Assembly (NCBI RefSeq): GCF_900109195.1
Contig: NZ_FNZG01000001.1
Span: 744,001-808,000, forward strand
Origin: Pseudooceanicola nitratireducens
Lineage (GTDB): Bacteria; Pseudomonadota; Alphaproteobacteria; Rhodobacterales; Rhodobacteraceae
DNA length: 64,000 nucleotides
Direction of reading: 5' to 3'
The first letter of the stretch is position 1; every line of letters begins with the position of its first letter. Under the pieces are notes generated by a model. It was given only the letters and a program-made list of their open reading frames with translations, did no database searches and was not told the DNA's origin. This document shows positions 45,888-55,402 of this stretch, piece after piece. The translations under genes were made by a program, and so were the position numbers.

Positions 45888-47078
45888 ATGTCCGAACCCA
45901 CCCTGAAACGCCGCATCGGCCCGGGCCTTCTGACCGCCTACGGCGTCGGCGTCATGGTCGGCGCGGGGATCTACGTGCTTGTCGGGGCGGTGGCGGCGCA
46001 GGCCGGGGTGCATGCTCCGCTGGCCTTCCTTCTGGCAGGGCTGGTCGCCGCGCCGACCGCGCTGTCCTATGCCGAATTCTCGACCCGCCTGCCGCGCGCC
46101 GCCGGAGAGGCGCTGTATGTCGCCGAAGGGCTGAACATCCGGGCGCTGTCGCTGCTGGTCGGGCTGGCAATCGTGGTGGCGGGCACGATCTCGGCCGCGG
46201 CGGTACTGCGGGGCGGGGCGGGGTATCTGCAGCTGGTGATCGAGGTGCCGCCCGTCTGGGCCATCGTCGGGATAGGTGCTGCGCTGATCGCCGTGGCCGT
46301 CGTCGGCGTTCTGGAAAGCCTGGCGTTGGCGGCTGTTTTCACCCTGATCGAGGTCGCGGGCCTGGGGCTGGTGGTCTGGGCCGGGATGCAGGCCCCGCCC
46401 AGTCCCGACCTGACTACCACATGGCCCGATCTGTCGCTGATGCCCGGCATAGCGGCGGGGGCGGCGCTGGCCTTTTTCGCCTTCATCGGGTTCGAGGACA
46501 TCGTCAACATGGCAGAAGAGGTGCGCGATCCCGCCCGCACCCTGCCGCGCGCCATCCTGTATTCCCTGGCGATCACGGCGCTGCTGTATGGCGGGGTCAC
46601 CTATGTGGCCGTCCGCTCCGTACCGCTGGAGGCGCTGTCGACCAGCGAACGGCCCCTGGCGCTGGTCTGGCAGGCGGGGCAGGGCGGAGAGGCGCGGTTC
46701 CTGTCGGCCATCGCCGTGGTCGCGGCGCTGAACGGGGTGCTGGCGCAGGTGGTCATGGCGGCGCGGGTGCTGTTCGGCCTGGGCGACCGCCACGCCGCGA
46801 TGGCCCTGTTCCACCGCGCCCACCCACGCACCGGCACCCCGGTTCTGGCAACGCTGCTGGTCGGGGCCTGTGTCATCGCCGCCGCGCTGATGTTGCCGGT
46901 GGCGGTTCTGGCGGGGGTGACCTCATCCGTCCTTCTGGCCGTCTTCGGACTGGTGAACCTGGCGCTGATCCTGCTGAAGCGGCGGGACCCTGCGGCCCCC
47001 TTCCGGGTGCCCATGGCGGTGCCGGTGCTGGGGCTGCTTCTGTCCGTCGCCGCATTCGCGGCGACACTGTTGCCCTGA
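45888..47078 (+). CDS. Amino-acid permease, APC superfamily
   Basis: A 396-residue inner-membrane protein with about eleven or twelve hydrophobic helices. TLKRRIGPGLLTAYGVGVMVGAGIYVLVG is the usual APC start (helix 1 with the Gly-x-Gly break), and FFAFIGFEDIVNMAEEVRDPARTLPRAIL is the helix-6 consensus with the EEV-xxP-xR motif. Substrate unknown; amino acids or polyamines are usual. The ATG at 45888 is preferred to one at 45849. It lies inside the dcw cluster between murC and murB and is not an expected member. Confidence 0.88.
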   Translation: MSEPTLKRRIGPGLLTAYGVGVMVGAGIYVLVGAVAAQAGVHAPLAFLLAGLVAAPTALSYAEFSTRLPRAAGEALYVAEGLNIRALSLLVGLAIVVAGTISAAAVLRGGAGYLQLVIEVPPVWAIVGIGAALIAVAVVGVLESLALAAVFTLIEVAGLGLVVWAGMQAPPSPDLTTTWPDLSLMPGIAAGAALAFFAFIGFEDIVNMAEEVRDPARTLPRAILYSLAITALLYGGVTYVAVRSVPLEALSTSERPLALVWQAGQGGEARFLSAIAVVAALNGVLAQVVMAARVLFGLGDRHAAMALFHRAHPRTGTPVLATLLVGACVIAAALMLPVAVLAGVTSSVLLAVFGLVNLALILLKRRDPAAPFRVPMAVPVLGLLLSVAAFAATLLP

Positions 47079-47136
47079 AGACTCATCCTCTGGTTGCCGG
47101 GGGCTGGATCGGCAAAAATATGCTTGCCCCACAGAT

Positions 47137-47165
47137 CTTGATGGCGGACCATCGCCGATATCAAG
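47137..47165 (+). other. Hairpin next to the ribosome site of the small membrane-protein gene
   Basis: CTTGAT pairs with ATCAAG and GGCG with CGCC around GACCAT, with a GAT bulge; it ends 5 bp before the GAGGAGG ribosome site. A terminator for the permease transcript or a translation-control element are both possible. Confidence 0.45.
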
Positions 47166-47183
47166 GGATTGAGGAGGCTTGGG

Positions 47184-47495
47184 ATGTTCTTTGTCCAAAC
47201 CTACTACTTCTTCATCGTCTCGGGATTGGCCTTCCTGGCCGGCGCAAGCTATTGCTTTGCCGCCACCTCGGACGCGATCTGGCCCAAGGGGATCGTCCTG
47301 CCGCTGGTCGGCGCGGCCTTCCTGGCGCAGTCGATCTACATACCCATTCCCGGCACCGACGTCCTGCTGATCGAGGCGATCGCGCTGTGCACCATGACCG
47401 GTTCGGCGCTTGGCCTGTCCGGCCGCCTGTTGCGTCGCCGCATGCAGCGCCGCACCGCCCGCCGGATGCAATTCGCCGAGCCCCGGCTGGTCTGA
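47184..47495 (+). CDS. Small membrane protein of unknown function before murB
   Basis: A 103-residue protein. The ATG at 47184 follows a strong GAGGAGG and is preferred to a TTG at 47169. It has three hydrophobic stretches (FFIVSGLAFLAGASYCFAA, IVLPLVGAAFLAQSIYI and an IALCTMTGSALGLSG segment) and an Arg-rich C-terminus (RRRMQRRTARRMQ) likely in the cytoplasm. No family is recognised. It is 63 bp before murB on the same strand. Confidence 0.75.
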   Translation: MFFVQTYYFFIVSGLAFLAGASYCFAATSDAIWPKGIVLPLVGAAFLAQSIYIPIPGTDVLLIEAIALCTMTGSALGLSGRLLRRRMQRRTARRMQFAEPRLV

Positions 47496-47558
47496 GCGCC
47501 CGCCTTGCCGTCCCGCGCGCCGGTTGCTATCCGTCCCAGGACCCGCGCAGGAGAGACC

Positions 47559-48497
47559 ATGCCAACCCCCGACCAGATCGAGACCCAAGGCCGGCTAAGC
47601 GCCGACCGCCCCCTGTCTGACCTGACATGGCTGCGGGTCGGCGGCCCGGCGCAATGGTTTTTCCAGCCCGCCGATGCCGATGACCTGGCGCAGTTCCTGG
47701 CGCAACTGGACGCGGATATCCCCGTCTTTCCCATGGGGGTCGGGTCGAACCTGATCGTGCGCGACGGCGGGCTGCGCGGCGTGGTGATCCGGCTGGGGCG
47801 CGGCTTCAATTCCATTGAAACCGACGGCAATCGCGTCACCGCGGGGGCGGCGGCGCTGGACGCCCACGTGGCCCGGCGCGCGGCGGATGCGGGTATCGAC
47901 CTGACCTTCCTGCGCACCATCCCGGGTTCAATCGGCGGAGCCTTGCGCATGAACGCCGGCTGCTACGGCAGCTACACGGCGGATCATTTCGTCCAGGCCC
48001 GCGCCGTGACCCGCGACGGCCGGCAGGTCACGCTGACGGCCGAGGATCTGCAATTCGCCTATCGCCACTCGGACCTGCCCGAGGGGTGGGTGGTCACCGA
48101 AGTCACGCTGGAAGGGCCGGACGGCATCCCCGAAGACCTGCATGCCCGCATGGAAAGCCAGCTGGCCAAGCGCGACGAAACCCAACCCACGAAGGACCGC
48201 AGCGCCGGATCGACCTTCCGCAATCCGGCCGGGTTTTCCTCGACCGGGCGGGCGGATGACGTGCACGATCTGAAGGCCTGGAAGGTCATCGACGACGCGG
48301 GAATGCGCGGGGCCCGGCTGGGCGGCGCACAGATGAGCGAGAAGCATTCGAACTTCCTGCTGAACGCCGATCAGGCAACGGCGGCGGATCTGGAAAATCT
48401 GGGCGAGGAAGTGCGAAAAAGAGTTTTCCAAAACTCTGGAATAACGCTAGAATGGGAAATCATGCGCGTCGGTGAACACACCCCCAAAGAGGGTTAA
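47559..48497 (+). CDS. murB: UDP-N-acetylenolpyruvoylglucosamine reductase
   Basis: A 312-residue FAD enzyme. The ATG at 47559 follows GGAGAG. Motifs are [29 protein letters not shown] (FAD binding), [17 protein letters not shown] and [12 protein letters not shown], whose Ser is the catalytic proton donor. The final [18 protein letters not shown] is the standard C-terminus. It reduces enolpyruvyl-UDP-GlcNAc to UDP-MurNAc with NADPH, the last step before MurC. Confidence 0.96.
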   Translation: MPTPDQIETQGRLSADRPLSDLTWLRVGGPAQWFFQPADADDLAQFLAQLDADIPVFPMGVGSNLIVRDGGLRGVVIRLGRGFNSIETDGNRVTAGAAALDAHVARRAADAGIDLTFLRTIPGSIGGALRMNAGCYGSYTADHFVQARAVTRDGRQVTLTAEDLQFAYRHSDLPEGWVVTEVTLEGPDGIPEDLHARMESQLAKRDETQPTKDRSAGSTFRNPAGFSSTGRADDVHDLKAWKVIDDAGMRGARLGGAQMSEKHSNFLLNADQATAADLENLGEEVRKRVFQNSGITLEWEIMRVGEHTPKEG

Positions 48498-48589
48498 GGC
48501 CGACGGCAGAGCAGAAATAAATTCAGACTACAGGACCATCCCGGTTCAAAAGTTAAAAAGGGCAGTAAGCCCGGAATCTGAGGCACACA

Positions 48590-49525
48590 GTGGGTTCGTC
48601 GAGCAGGGCAACCCCGAAAGTGGCGGTATTGTTGGGCGGTTCCTCTGCAGAACGCGAGGTGTCGTTGTCAACGGGGCGCGAATGCGCGGCCGCCTTGCGG
48701 GGCGAGGGGTATGATGTGATCGAGGTCGACGCCGGCCGCGATCTTGCCATGCGTCTTGCCGAGATTTCCCCCGATGTGGTTTTTAACGCGCTTCACGGTC
48801 GTTGGGGCGAAGACGGCTGTGTCCAGGGTCTGCTGGAATGGATGCGCCTTCCCTATACCCATTCTGGCGTGCTGGCCTCGGCCCTGGCGATGGACAAGGA
48901 AAAGTCCAAGGCCGCCTATCGCGCCGCCGGTCTTCCCGTCGCCGACAGCCGCCTGGCCTGCAAGGATGAAATTCGCGCCCGCCACGTGATGCCACCGCCC
49001 TATGTGGTGAAGCCCTATGACGAAGGGTCCTCGGTCGGGGTCTACCTGGTGCACGAGGCCGCGAACGGCCCGCCGCAGGTGGCCGATGACCTGCCCGAGG
49101 TGCTGATGGTCGAGGCCTTCATCCCCGGCCGCGAGTTGACTGTTTCCGTCATGGGCGTGGCCGAAGGCGATCCCGGCGCGCTGTGCGTGACCGAGATCCT
49201 GACCGACGGCTGGTACGACTATGATGCCAAGTACAAGCCCGGCGGGTCGCGCCACGTCTGCCCCGCCGTCCTGCCGGAAGAGATCACCGAGGCCTGCCTG
49301 GACTACGCGCTGCGCGCTCACAAGGCGCTTGGCTGTCGGGGCGTGTCGCGCACCGATTTCAGATGGGACGACAGCAAGGGGCTGGCCGGGCTGATCCTTC
49401 TGGAAACCAACACGCAGCCGGGGATGACGCCGACGTCACTGACGCCTGAACATGCCCAGGCCTGCGGCTATGACTTCGGCAAGCTCTGCCGCTGGATCGT
49501 GGAGGATGCCTCATGCAACCGCTGA
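48590..49525 (+). CDS. ddl: D-alanine:D-alanine ligase
   Basis: A 311-residue ATP-grasp enzyme starting at GTG 8 bp after [24 protein letters not shown] (11-29) is the N-terminal signature; [29 protein letters not shown] and [18 protein letters not shown] carry the D-Ala and Mg-ATP sites. It makes the dipeptide used by MurF. It overlaps ftsQ by 13 bp. Confidence 0.95.
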   Translation: MGSSSRATPKVAVLLGGSSAEREVSLSTGRECAAALRGEGYDVIEVDAGRDLAMRLAEISPDVVFNALHGRWGEDGCVQGLLEWMRLPYTHSGVLASALAMDKEKSKAAYRAAGLPVADSRLACKDEIRARHVMPPPYVVKPYDEGSSVGVYLVHEAANGPPQVADDLPEVLMVEAFIPGRELTVSVMGVAEGDPGALCVTEILTDGWYDYDAKYKPGGSRHVCPAVLPEEITEACLDYALRAHKALGCRGVSRTDFRWDDSKGLAGLILLETNTQPGMTPTSLTPEHAQACGYDFGKLCRWIVEDASCNR

Positions 49526-50562
49526 TCGCCACACGTCCGTCGCGCGGGACCCCGACCAAATCCGCCCGGCCCGAGCCCGCCAAGACCCCTGAACAGAGCG
49601 CGCAGGAAAAGCGCGCCAACCTGATCAGCCGGGCTGTCGCCAACGTGCAGGCCAACATGAACACGGGCAAGGGCGGGGCGAAACCCCAGCCCGATGGCGA
49701 ACGGGTCAAGGCCGATCCCGCGCCCTCGCGCGCCGCCTACCGGATGCAGCGGGTCATGCTGACCCCGGCCTACCGCCTGACCATCCGGGTGATCTTTCCC
49801 TTCCTGATCGCTCTGGTCGTCGCCACCGTCTATCTTTCCGACGAGGAGCGTCGCGACAACCTGCTGCTGACCTTCAACGACGTCCGCAACCAGATCGAGA
49901 CGCGGCCCGAATTCATGGTCAAGCTGATGGCGGTCGACGGGGCCTCGGACGAGACCGAGGCCGACATCCGCGAAGTGGCGCAGATCGATTTCCCGATCTC
50001 GACCTTTGATCTGGACCTGGATGCGCTGCGCGAAACCATTCAGGGCCTGCCGGCCGTGGGCCATGCCAGCGCCCGCATCCGCCAGCAGGGCGTGCTGGAA
50101 ATCGACGTGGTCGAACGCGATCCGGCGCTGCTGTGGCGCAGCCGCGACGGCATCCGCGTGCTGGACAAGACCGGCATCGAAATCGCCGAGTTGGACACCC
50201 GCGCCGCGCGCCCCGACCTGCCGGTTGTCGCCGGTTTCGGGGCCAACGACCGCACGGAAGAGGCGCTGCGCCTGATCCGCATCGCGTCCCCCTTTGCCGA
50301 CCGCCTGCGCGGGCTTGAACGGATAGGGAACCGCAGATGGGACGTGGTGCTGCATCCCGACATGCGGATCATGCTGCCGGACGAGCAGCCGGAACTTGCG
50401 CTGGAACGCGCGATCGCCCTGCACGAGGCGCAGGACGTTTTGAACCGGGATGTTGCGGCGCTGGACCTGCGCCTCGCCGCACGTCCGACCATTCGAATGA
50501 ATGCCCCGGCGCTGGAGCGCTGGCGGCAGATCAAGGACGTGTATCTGGGGGCCGGTAACTGA
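49513..50562 (+). CDS. ftsQ: Cell-division protein FtsQ
   Basis: A 349-residue bitopic protein: a basic Pro/Ala/Lys-rich cytoplasmic region (1-88), one membrane helix (about 90-108, [19 protein letters not shown]), a POTRA domain (about 135-205) and the FtsQ beta domain with [13 protein letters not shown] and [15 protein letters not shown]. FtsQ joins FtsB and FtsL at the septum. The gene starts inside the end of ddl and shares one base with the ftsA start (TGATG). Confidence 0.94.
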   Translation: MQPLIATRPSRGTPTKSARPEPAKTPEQSAQEKRANLISRAVANVQANMNTGKGGAKPQPDGERVKADPAPSRAAYRMQRVMLTPAYRLTIRVIFPFLIALVVATVYLSDEERRDNLLLTFNDVRNQIETRPEFMVKLMAVDGASDETEADIREVAQIDFPISTFDLDLDALRETIQGLPAVGHASARIRQQGVLEIDVVERDPALLWRSRDGIRVLDKTGIEIAELDTRAARPDLPVVAGFGANDRTEEALRLIRIASPFADRLRGLERIGNRRWDVVLHPDMRIMLPDEQPELALERAIALHEAQDVLNRDVAALDLRLAARPTIRMNAPALERWRQIKDVYLGAGN

Positions 50563-51896
50563 TGACGATGTTGTACGAAACGCAACGGGCAATGCGGAAC
50601 ATGCGCAAGGCTGCGCTTCAGCGGGGCGTGGTGGCCGTGCTGGACGTGGGCAGTTCGAAGATCGCCTGCCTGGTGCTGCGCATCGACCAGTCCGGCGTGC
50701 ACTACCAGGGCGACAGCGCCGGATCGCTGGCCGGTCAGGTCGGCTTCCGCGTCATTGGCGCGGCGACCACCCGGTCGCGCGGCGTGAACTTCGGTGAAAT
50801 CGACGCCATGCCCGAGGCCGAGCGCGCGATCCGCACCGCCGTGCAGGCCGCCCAGAAGATGGCAAACATCCGCGTCGATCACGTCATCGCCTGTTTCTCC
50901 GGGGCCGAGCCGAGGTCCTACGGTCTGGCCGGTCAGGTCGAGGTCGAAGGACAGGCGGTCACCGAACAGGACATCGCCCGCGTGCTGGCCGCCTGCGACG
51001 TGCCCGACTACGGGGCAGGGCGCGAGGTGCTGCATGCCCAGCCGGTGAACTTCGCGCTAGACCACCGCTCGGGGCTGTCGGATCCGCGCGGGCAGATCGG
51101 CCACACCCTGTCGACCGACCTGCACATGCTGACCGTCGATGCCACCGCGATCCAGAACCTGGCCTATTGCCTCAAGCGCTGTGATCTGGAACTGGCGGGC
51201 GTGGCGTCGTCTTCCTACGTCACCGGGATCTCTTCGCTGGTCGAGGACGAACAGGAACTGGGGGCCGCCGTCATCGACATGGGCGGCACGACCACCGGCA
51301 TCTCGATCTTCATGAAGAAACACATGATCTATGCGGACACCGTGCGCATGGGCGGCGATCACGTGACCAGCGACATTTCCATGGCGCTGCAGATCCCCGC
51401 CAGCCACGCTGAGCGGATCAAGACCTTCTACGGCGGCGTCGTCGCCACCGGCCGCGACGACCTAGAGCGGATCGAGCTGAAATGCGAGACCGGCGACTGG
51501 AACCACGACCGGCGCGAGGTTTCCGTGGCCGAGCTGATCGGCATCATGCGCCCCCGGGTCGAGGAGATCCTGGAAGAGGTCCGCTATCGCCTGGATGCCG
51601 CCGGGTTCGATCACCTGCCCAGCCAGCAGATCGTGCTGACGGGCGGGGCCAGCCAGATCCCCGGTCTGGATGGTCTGGCCTCGCGTATCCTGGGCCAGCG
51701 TGTCCGCTTGGGCCGCCCCCTGCGCGTTCATGGACTGCCGCAGGCCGCTACAGGGCCGGGTTTTGCGTCCTCGGTCGGCATGTGTCTGTTCGCGGCGCGT
51801 CCGCAGGACGAATGGTGGGACTTCGAGGTCCCCGTCGATCGCTATCCGACCAAAAGCCTTCGCCGCGCCGTGCGCTGGTTCAAGGACAACTGGTAA
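50562..51896 (+). CDS. ftsA: Cell-division actin-like protein FtsA
   Basis: A 444-residue actin-fold ATPase. GVVAVLDVGSSKIACLVLR (phosphate 1) opens the fold, and AAVIDMGGTTTGISIF and IVLTGGASQIPGL are the phosphate-2 and adenosine motifs. The C-terminal end (SLRRAVRWFKDNW) is the amphipathic membrane-binding helix. It anchors FtsZ filaments to the inner membrane. A terminator-like hairpin follows, and ftsZ has its own 500-bp leader. Confidence 0.95.
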   Translation: MTMLYETQRAMRNMRKAALQRGVVAVLDVGSSKIACLVLRIDQSGVHYQGDSAGSLAGQVGFRVIGAATTRSRGVNFGEIDAMPEAERAIRTAVQAAQKMANIRVDHVIACFSGAEPRSYGLAGQVEVEGQAVTEQDIARVLAACDVPDYGAGREVLHAQPVNFALDHRSGLSDPRGQIGHTLSTDLHMLTVDATAIQNLAYCLKRCDLELAGVASSSYVTGISSLVEDEQELGAAVIDMGGTTTGISIFMKKHMIYADTVRMGGDHVTSDISMALQIPASHAERIKTFYGGVVATGRDDLERIELKCETGDWNHDRREVSVAELIGIMRPRVEEILEEVRYRLDAAGFDHLPSQQIVLTGGASQIPGLDGLASRILGQRVRLGRPLRVHGLPQAATGPGFASSVGMCLFAARPQDEWWDFEVPVDRYPTKSLRRAVRWFKDNW

Positions 51897-51915
51897 CCCT
51901 TTCACATCCGCGTCA

Positions 51916-51939
51916 GGCCGTCCGCAGGGGCGGCCTTTT
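51916..51939 (+). terminator. Terminator after ftsA
   Basis: GGCCGTCC pairs with GGGCGGCC (one G.U) around GCAG, followed by TTTT. It would reduce or stop read-through from the upstream dcw genes into ftsZ. Confidence 0.78.
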
Positions 51940-52146
51940 GCGTTTTGGGGGCGTTCTGGGGCAGGGGGATCGGCGGCTTGGCGCCGAAATCGCGCCCCAG
52001 CCCCGCTCACGACCTTGTTTGCTTGGTGAAAAGCCACTTGCGCTGGTCAGGGCAGGCCAATTCATGCGAAACTGTGCAGACCATAAGGGCAAAGCCCCGA
52101 GTCGGCACGGGCAGTGACCGTCACAAAAGGATCAGGAGAATCGCGT

Positions 52147-52164
52147 CTGGGTGTAACCACCCAG
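52147..52164 (+). other. 7-bp hairpin in the ftsZ upstream region
   Basis: CTGGGTG and CACCCAG around TAAC. No T-run follows. It may be a regulator site or leader structure. Confidence 0.5.
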
Positions 52165-52182
52165 ATTTGCTGGAAGTTCGGA

Positions 52183-52213
52183 CTATTCTTGCTCGGTTCA
52201 TGGCTATTCTTGC
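52183..52213. repeat. Direct repeat CTATTCTTGC spaced by two helical turns
   Basis: Identical 10-mers start at 52183 and 52204, 21 bp apart, about 190-210 bp before ftsZ. Same-face spacing suggests a transcription-factor pair. Confidence 0.55.
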
Positions 52214-52269
52214 GGGTTGGCTACTTCAAGATCTGGGCGTAACGGCAATATTCCGCTGGATTTCTCTGC

Positions 52270-52293
52270 TTTCGCCCCAGATTTTGGGCGAAA
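52270..52293 (+). other. 8-bp perfect hairpin in the ftsZ leader
   Basis: TTTCGCCC pairs with GGGCGAAA around an 8-nt loop, about 100 bp before the ftsZ start. It is not followed by a T-run. Confidence 0.5.
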
Positions 52294-52395
52294 TCCTCCG
52301 ATTTAAGGGTGACCTCCCCCCAGACTCGGGTTATGGTGAGCAACGATAGGCATGAATAGACAGCGCCAGAGATGGCACGACAGGCGGACAAAACC

Positions 52396-54024
52396 ATGGC
52401 ATTGAACCTCTCGGTCCCCGGACAGGAAGAACTGAAACCGCGCATCACCGTGTTCGGTGTCGGGGGCGCGGGTGGCAACGCGGTCAACAACATGATCGAC
52501 AAGGCGCTGGATGGCGTCGATTTCGTCGTGGCCAACACGGACGCGCAGGCCCTGCAGCAAAGCCGGGCCGAGCACCGCATCCAGCTGGGCGTGAAAGTGA
52601 CCGAAGGTCTGGGTGCCGGGGCGAAAGCTTCGATCGGGGCCGCCGCCGCAGAGGAATCCATTGAACAGATCGTCGACCAGCTTGCCGGGTCGCACATGTG
52701 CTTCATCACCGCCGGCATGGGCGGTGGCACCGGCACCGGCGCTGCCCCGATCATCGCGCAGGCCGCGCGTGAACTGGGCGTGCTGACCGTCGGCGTCGTG
52801 ACCAAGCCCTTCCAGTTCGAGGGCGGCAAGCGCATGAAGCAGGCCGAAGACGGTGTCGAGGCCCTGCAGAAGATGGTCGACACGCTGATCATCATCCCGA
52901 ACCAGAACCTGTTCCGTCTGGCGAACGAAAAGACCACCTTCACCGAAGCCTTCTCGATGGCGGATGACGTCCTGTACCAGGGCGTGAAGGGTGTCACCGA
53001 CCTGATGGTCCGTCCCGGCCTGATTAACCTCGACTTCGCGGACGTCCGTGCCGTGATGGACGAGATGGGCAAAGCCATGATGGGCACCGGCGAAGCCGAA
53101 GGCGAAGATCGCGCCATCCAGGCCGCCGAGAAGGCCATCGCGAACCCGCTGCTGGACGAAATCAGCCTGCGCGGTGCCAAGGGCGTCCTGATCAACATCA
53201 CCGGGTCGGACGATCTGACCCTGTTCGAACTGGACGAGGCCGCCAACCGCATCCGCGAAGAGGTGGATCCGGACGCCAACATCATCGTCGGCTCCACGCT
53301 CGACACCTCGATGCAGGGCAAGATGCGCGTTTCGGTCGTGGCCACCGGTATCGACGTGGTCGAAATGGTTCAGGAAACCCCGTCGCCGCGCCGCCGTCAG
53401 CCCGAGCCGGTTGCAGAAAAGCCCGCTTTCGTGGCGCCGGCCCCGGTTGAGGCCGACATCGAAGTCGCAGCCGAACCCGCACCGGTCCAGACCCGCAGCT
53501 ATGCGCCGGTGGAAGAAGAGGACGACGCGAACGAGCCGTCGCTGTTCCACGACTTCCCCCCGGTCGAAAGCCAGGATGACGTGGTCGAAGAGATGACCGA
53601 CGACGGTCTGCCCGCACCGGCCTACCGCCCGCAGGTGGTGCAATCCGCACCCCAGCCCGCGCCGCAGCCCGTTCCCCAGCCGGCCCCTCAACAGGACCGC
53701 ATGGCCTCGGACGAATTCGTGGCTCCGCGCGCCCCGCGTGTCGGACAGCCCTCGGCTGAAACCCTGGCCCGCCTGCAGGCTGCCGTGACCAAGGGCCCCT
53801 CGGCCCGCGCGCCGCAGCCCCAGGCCGAACAGCACGAGGAAAAGTCGCGCTTCGGGATCAACTCTCTGATCGGTCGCATGACCGGCGATCAGAAGGCCGC
53901 CGCGGCGCATCAGGCGCAGCCCCAGCCCGCCATGCGGACCCAGGAAGCGCCCCGCAAGGCAGAATCGAACCCCGAGCAGGAACGCATCGAAATTCCCGCA
54001 TTCCTGCGTCGCCAGGCGAACTGA
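52396..54024 (+). CDS. ftsZ: Tubulin-like division GTPase FtsZ
   Basis: A 542-residue protein. The ATG at 52396 gives [20 protein letters not shown], the usual start in this group; an ATG 24 bp upstream lacks a ribosome site. GGGTGTG at 109-115 is the tubulin signature, NLDFAD at 211-216 the T7 loop. Residues 1-320 are the conserved GTPase and C-terminal domains; about 330-525 is a Pro/Gln/Ala-rich linker, long as in other alphaproteobacteria; EIPAFLRRQ at the end is the conserved peptide that binds FtsA. It forms the division ring. Confidence 0.97.
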   Translation: MALNLSVPGQEELKPRITVFGVGGAGGNAVNNMIDKALDGVDFVVANTDAQALQQSRAEHRIQLGVKVTEGLGAGAKASIGAAAAEESIEQIVDQLAGSHMCFITAGMGGGTGTGAAPIIAQAARELGVLTVGVVTKPFQFEGGKRMKQAEDGVEALQKMVDTLIIIPNQNLFRLANEKTTFTEAFSMADDVLYQGVKGVTDLMVRPGLINLDFADVRAVMDEMGKAMMGTGEAEGEDRAIQAAEKAIANPLLDEISLRGAKGVLINITGSDDLTLFELDEAANRIREEVDPDANIIVGSTLDTSMQGKMRVSVVATGIDVVEMVQETPSPRRRQPEPVAEKPAFVAPAPVEADIEVAAEPAPVQTRSYAPVEEEDDANEPSLFHDFPPVESQDDVVEEMTDDGLPAPAYRPQVVQSAPQPAPQPVPQPAPQQDRMASDEFVAPRAPRVGQPSAETLARLQAAVTKGPSARAPQPQAEQHEEKSRFGINSLIGRMTGDQKAAAAHQAQPQPAMRTQEAPRKAESNPEQERIEIPAFLRRQAN

Positions 54025-54033
54025 TCGACGAAA

Positions 54034-54097
54034 CGACCCGAACGTCACTGACGTTCAGACGACCTCGACCCGAACGTCACCGACGTTCAGATTACCT
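54034..54097. repeat. Two 32-bp tandem units, each with a 7-3-7 inverted repeat
   Basis: Each unit contains GAACGTC, three bases, GACGTTC (54040-54056 and 54072-54088); ACCCGAACGTCAC and GACGTTCAGA are shared, and ACCTCG follows both. They lie just after ftsZ and before its terminator. Confidence 0.8.
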
Positions 54098-54102
54098 CGG
54101 AA

Positions 54103-54126
54103 CGGCTGCCCTTGGGTGGCCGTTTT
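54103..54126 (+). terminator. Terminator after ftsZ
   Basis: CGGCTGCCC pairs with GGGTGGCCG (two G.U), followed by TTTTCC. Confidence 0.78.
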
Positions 54127-54158
54127 CCGTTGTGGGGTAAGGGGGTAGGGTGCTGCAC

Positions 54159-54182
54159 GGCCATGTTGCAGGCCATGTTACA
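54159..54182. repeat. 12-bp direct duplication upstream of lpxC
   Basis: GGCCATGTTGCA is followed at once by GGCCATGTTACA. Confidence 0.6.
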
Positions 54183-54208
54183 TTCCGTTGCAAAGCGTGA
54201 ATTGAGCA

Positions 54209-54217
54209 TTATCCACA
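54209..54217. promoter_or_regulatory. Perfect DnaA box upstream of lpxC
   Basis: TTATCCACA matches the DnaA consensus exactly and lies 88 bp before the lpxC GTG. Confidence 0.5.
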
Positions 54218-54304
54218 CCCATCCTATCTATGGGCAACGGACGCGATCTGCGGGGGCAACCGCATCAAGAACGGATCGCACCTGTCCGGGAAAACGAGGA
54301 AGTC

Positions 54305-55228
54305 GTGCAAAAGACGCTGAAAGCTCCGGTCCTGTTCAAGGGTGTCGGGCTCCATTCCGGGGCCCCGGCCAATCTGACCGTGCGCCCGGCCGCGCCGAAC
54401 CATGGCATCCTCTTCCGCCGCACCGACATCCGCCTTGGCGACAGCGAGATCCCGGCCCAATGGGACCGCGTGAACCGCACGCCCCTGTGCACGATGCTGG
54501 AAAACGCCGCCGGCACCCGCGTGTCGACCATCGAACACCTGATGGCCGCACTGGCCGGCTGCGGCATCCACAACGCGCTGATCGAGATCGACGGCCCCGA
54601 GGTTCCGATCCTCGACGGCTCCTCTGCGCCTTTCGTGCGGGCCTTCCTGGAATGCGGGCTGCGGGCCCAGTCCGCGCCGATCCGCGCGCTGGAAATCCTG
54701 CGCCCGGTCGAGGTCCGCGCAGGCGACGCCGTGGCCCGGCTCGAACCCTCGCGCGTGATGGAAATCGCCTTTGCCATTGATTTCGAAGATCAGGCCATCG
54801 GCAGCCAGACCAAGCACCTGACCATGGAAAACGGCACCTTCGTGCGCGAACTTTGCGATTGCCGCACCTTCTGCCGCCAGGCGGATGTGGATGCGATGCA
54901 GGCGCAGGGCCTGGCCCTGGGCGGTGTGCCCGGCGAAAACGCCGTGGTCTTCGACGGCGACGCCGTGGTCAGCCCCGGCGGTCTGCGCCGCACCGATGAA
55001 CCCGTGCGCCACAAGATGCTGGACGCGCTTGGCGATCTGGCGCTGGCCGGCGGCCCGGTCCTGGGGCTCTATACCGGGACGCGGTCGGGCCATAACCTGA
55101 CCAACACGCTGCTCCGCGCGGTTTTTGGTGATCCGGCGAACTATCGCTTTGTCGATTGCACCGCCGCGCAGGCCGCACGCCTGCCCGGTGCCGGCGTGCA
55201 CCTGGACGAGATTCCGCAGGTCGCCTGA
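54305..55228 (+). CDS. lpxC: UDP-3-O-acyl-N-acetylglucosamine deacetylase
   Basis: A 307-residue zinc enzyme, the normal LpxC length when the GTG at 54305 is used (after GAGGAA); an ATG at 54230 would add 25 residues of unrelated sequence. QKTLKAPVLFKGVGLHSG opens the protein; zinc ligands are His78 (TIEHLMAAL), His236 and Asp240 (RHKMLDALGD), and His263 (GHNLTNTLLRA) is the acid-base residue. It performs the first committed step of lipid A synthesis. It follows ftsZ, an arrangement known from enteric bacteria too. Confidence 0.96.
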   Translation: MQKTLKAPVLFKGVGLHSGAPANLTVRPAAPNHGILFRRTDIRLGDSEIPAQWDRVNRTPLCTMLENAAGTRVSTIEHLMAALAGCGIHNALIEIDGPEVPILDGSSAPFVRAFLECGLRAQSAPIRALEILRPVEVRAGDAVARLEPSRVMEIAFAIDFEDQAIGSQTKHLTMENGTFVRELCDCRTFCRQADVDAMQAQGLALGGVPGENAVVFDGDAVVSPGGLRRTDEPVRHKMLDALGDLALAGGPVLGLYTGTRSGHNLTNTLLRAVFGDPANYRFVDCTAAQAARLPGAGVHLDEIPQVA

Positions 55229-55402
55229 GGCCTGCCGCACCACGAGGATCCGGCGCAGGCGATGTGCGAAATCCTCCTATGCGCAGGAAAGGGTTAAAGT
55301 CGATTTGCCCCCCCGATTTTCTGTGCTAGACCCTTGGGGACAAACGCGGGGTCGCAGGGCTGCCGCGGGATGTGAGTCATAAAAAGACGGAAGAGGCGGC
55401 AC

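Larger units (their letters stand above)
51897..52395. other. 499-bp ftsA-ftsZ region: terminator and ftsZ leader
   Basis: No gene is supported. It contains a terminator (51916-51939), two hairpins (52147-52164 and 52270-52293), and two CTATTCTTGC copies 21 bp apart (52183 and 52204). It is probably the site of dedicated ftsZ promoters. Both hairpins are near a CCCAGATTT sequence that also appears twice. Confidence 0.65.

Noticed and set aside
54230-54304. Upstream ATG start for LpxC
   Set aside because: It adds 25 residues absent from the family; the GTG at 54305 has a better ribosome site and gives the normal length.
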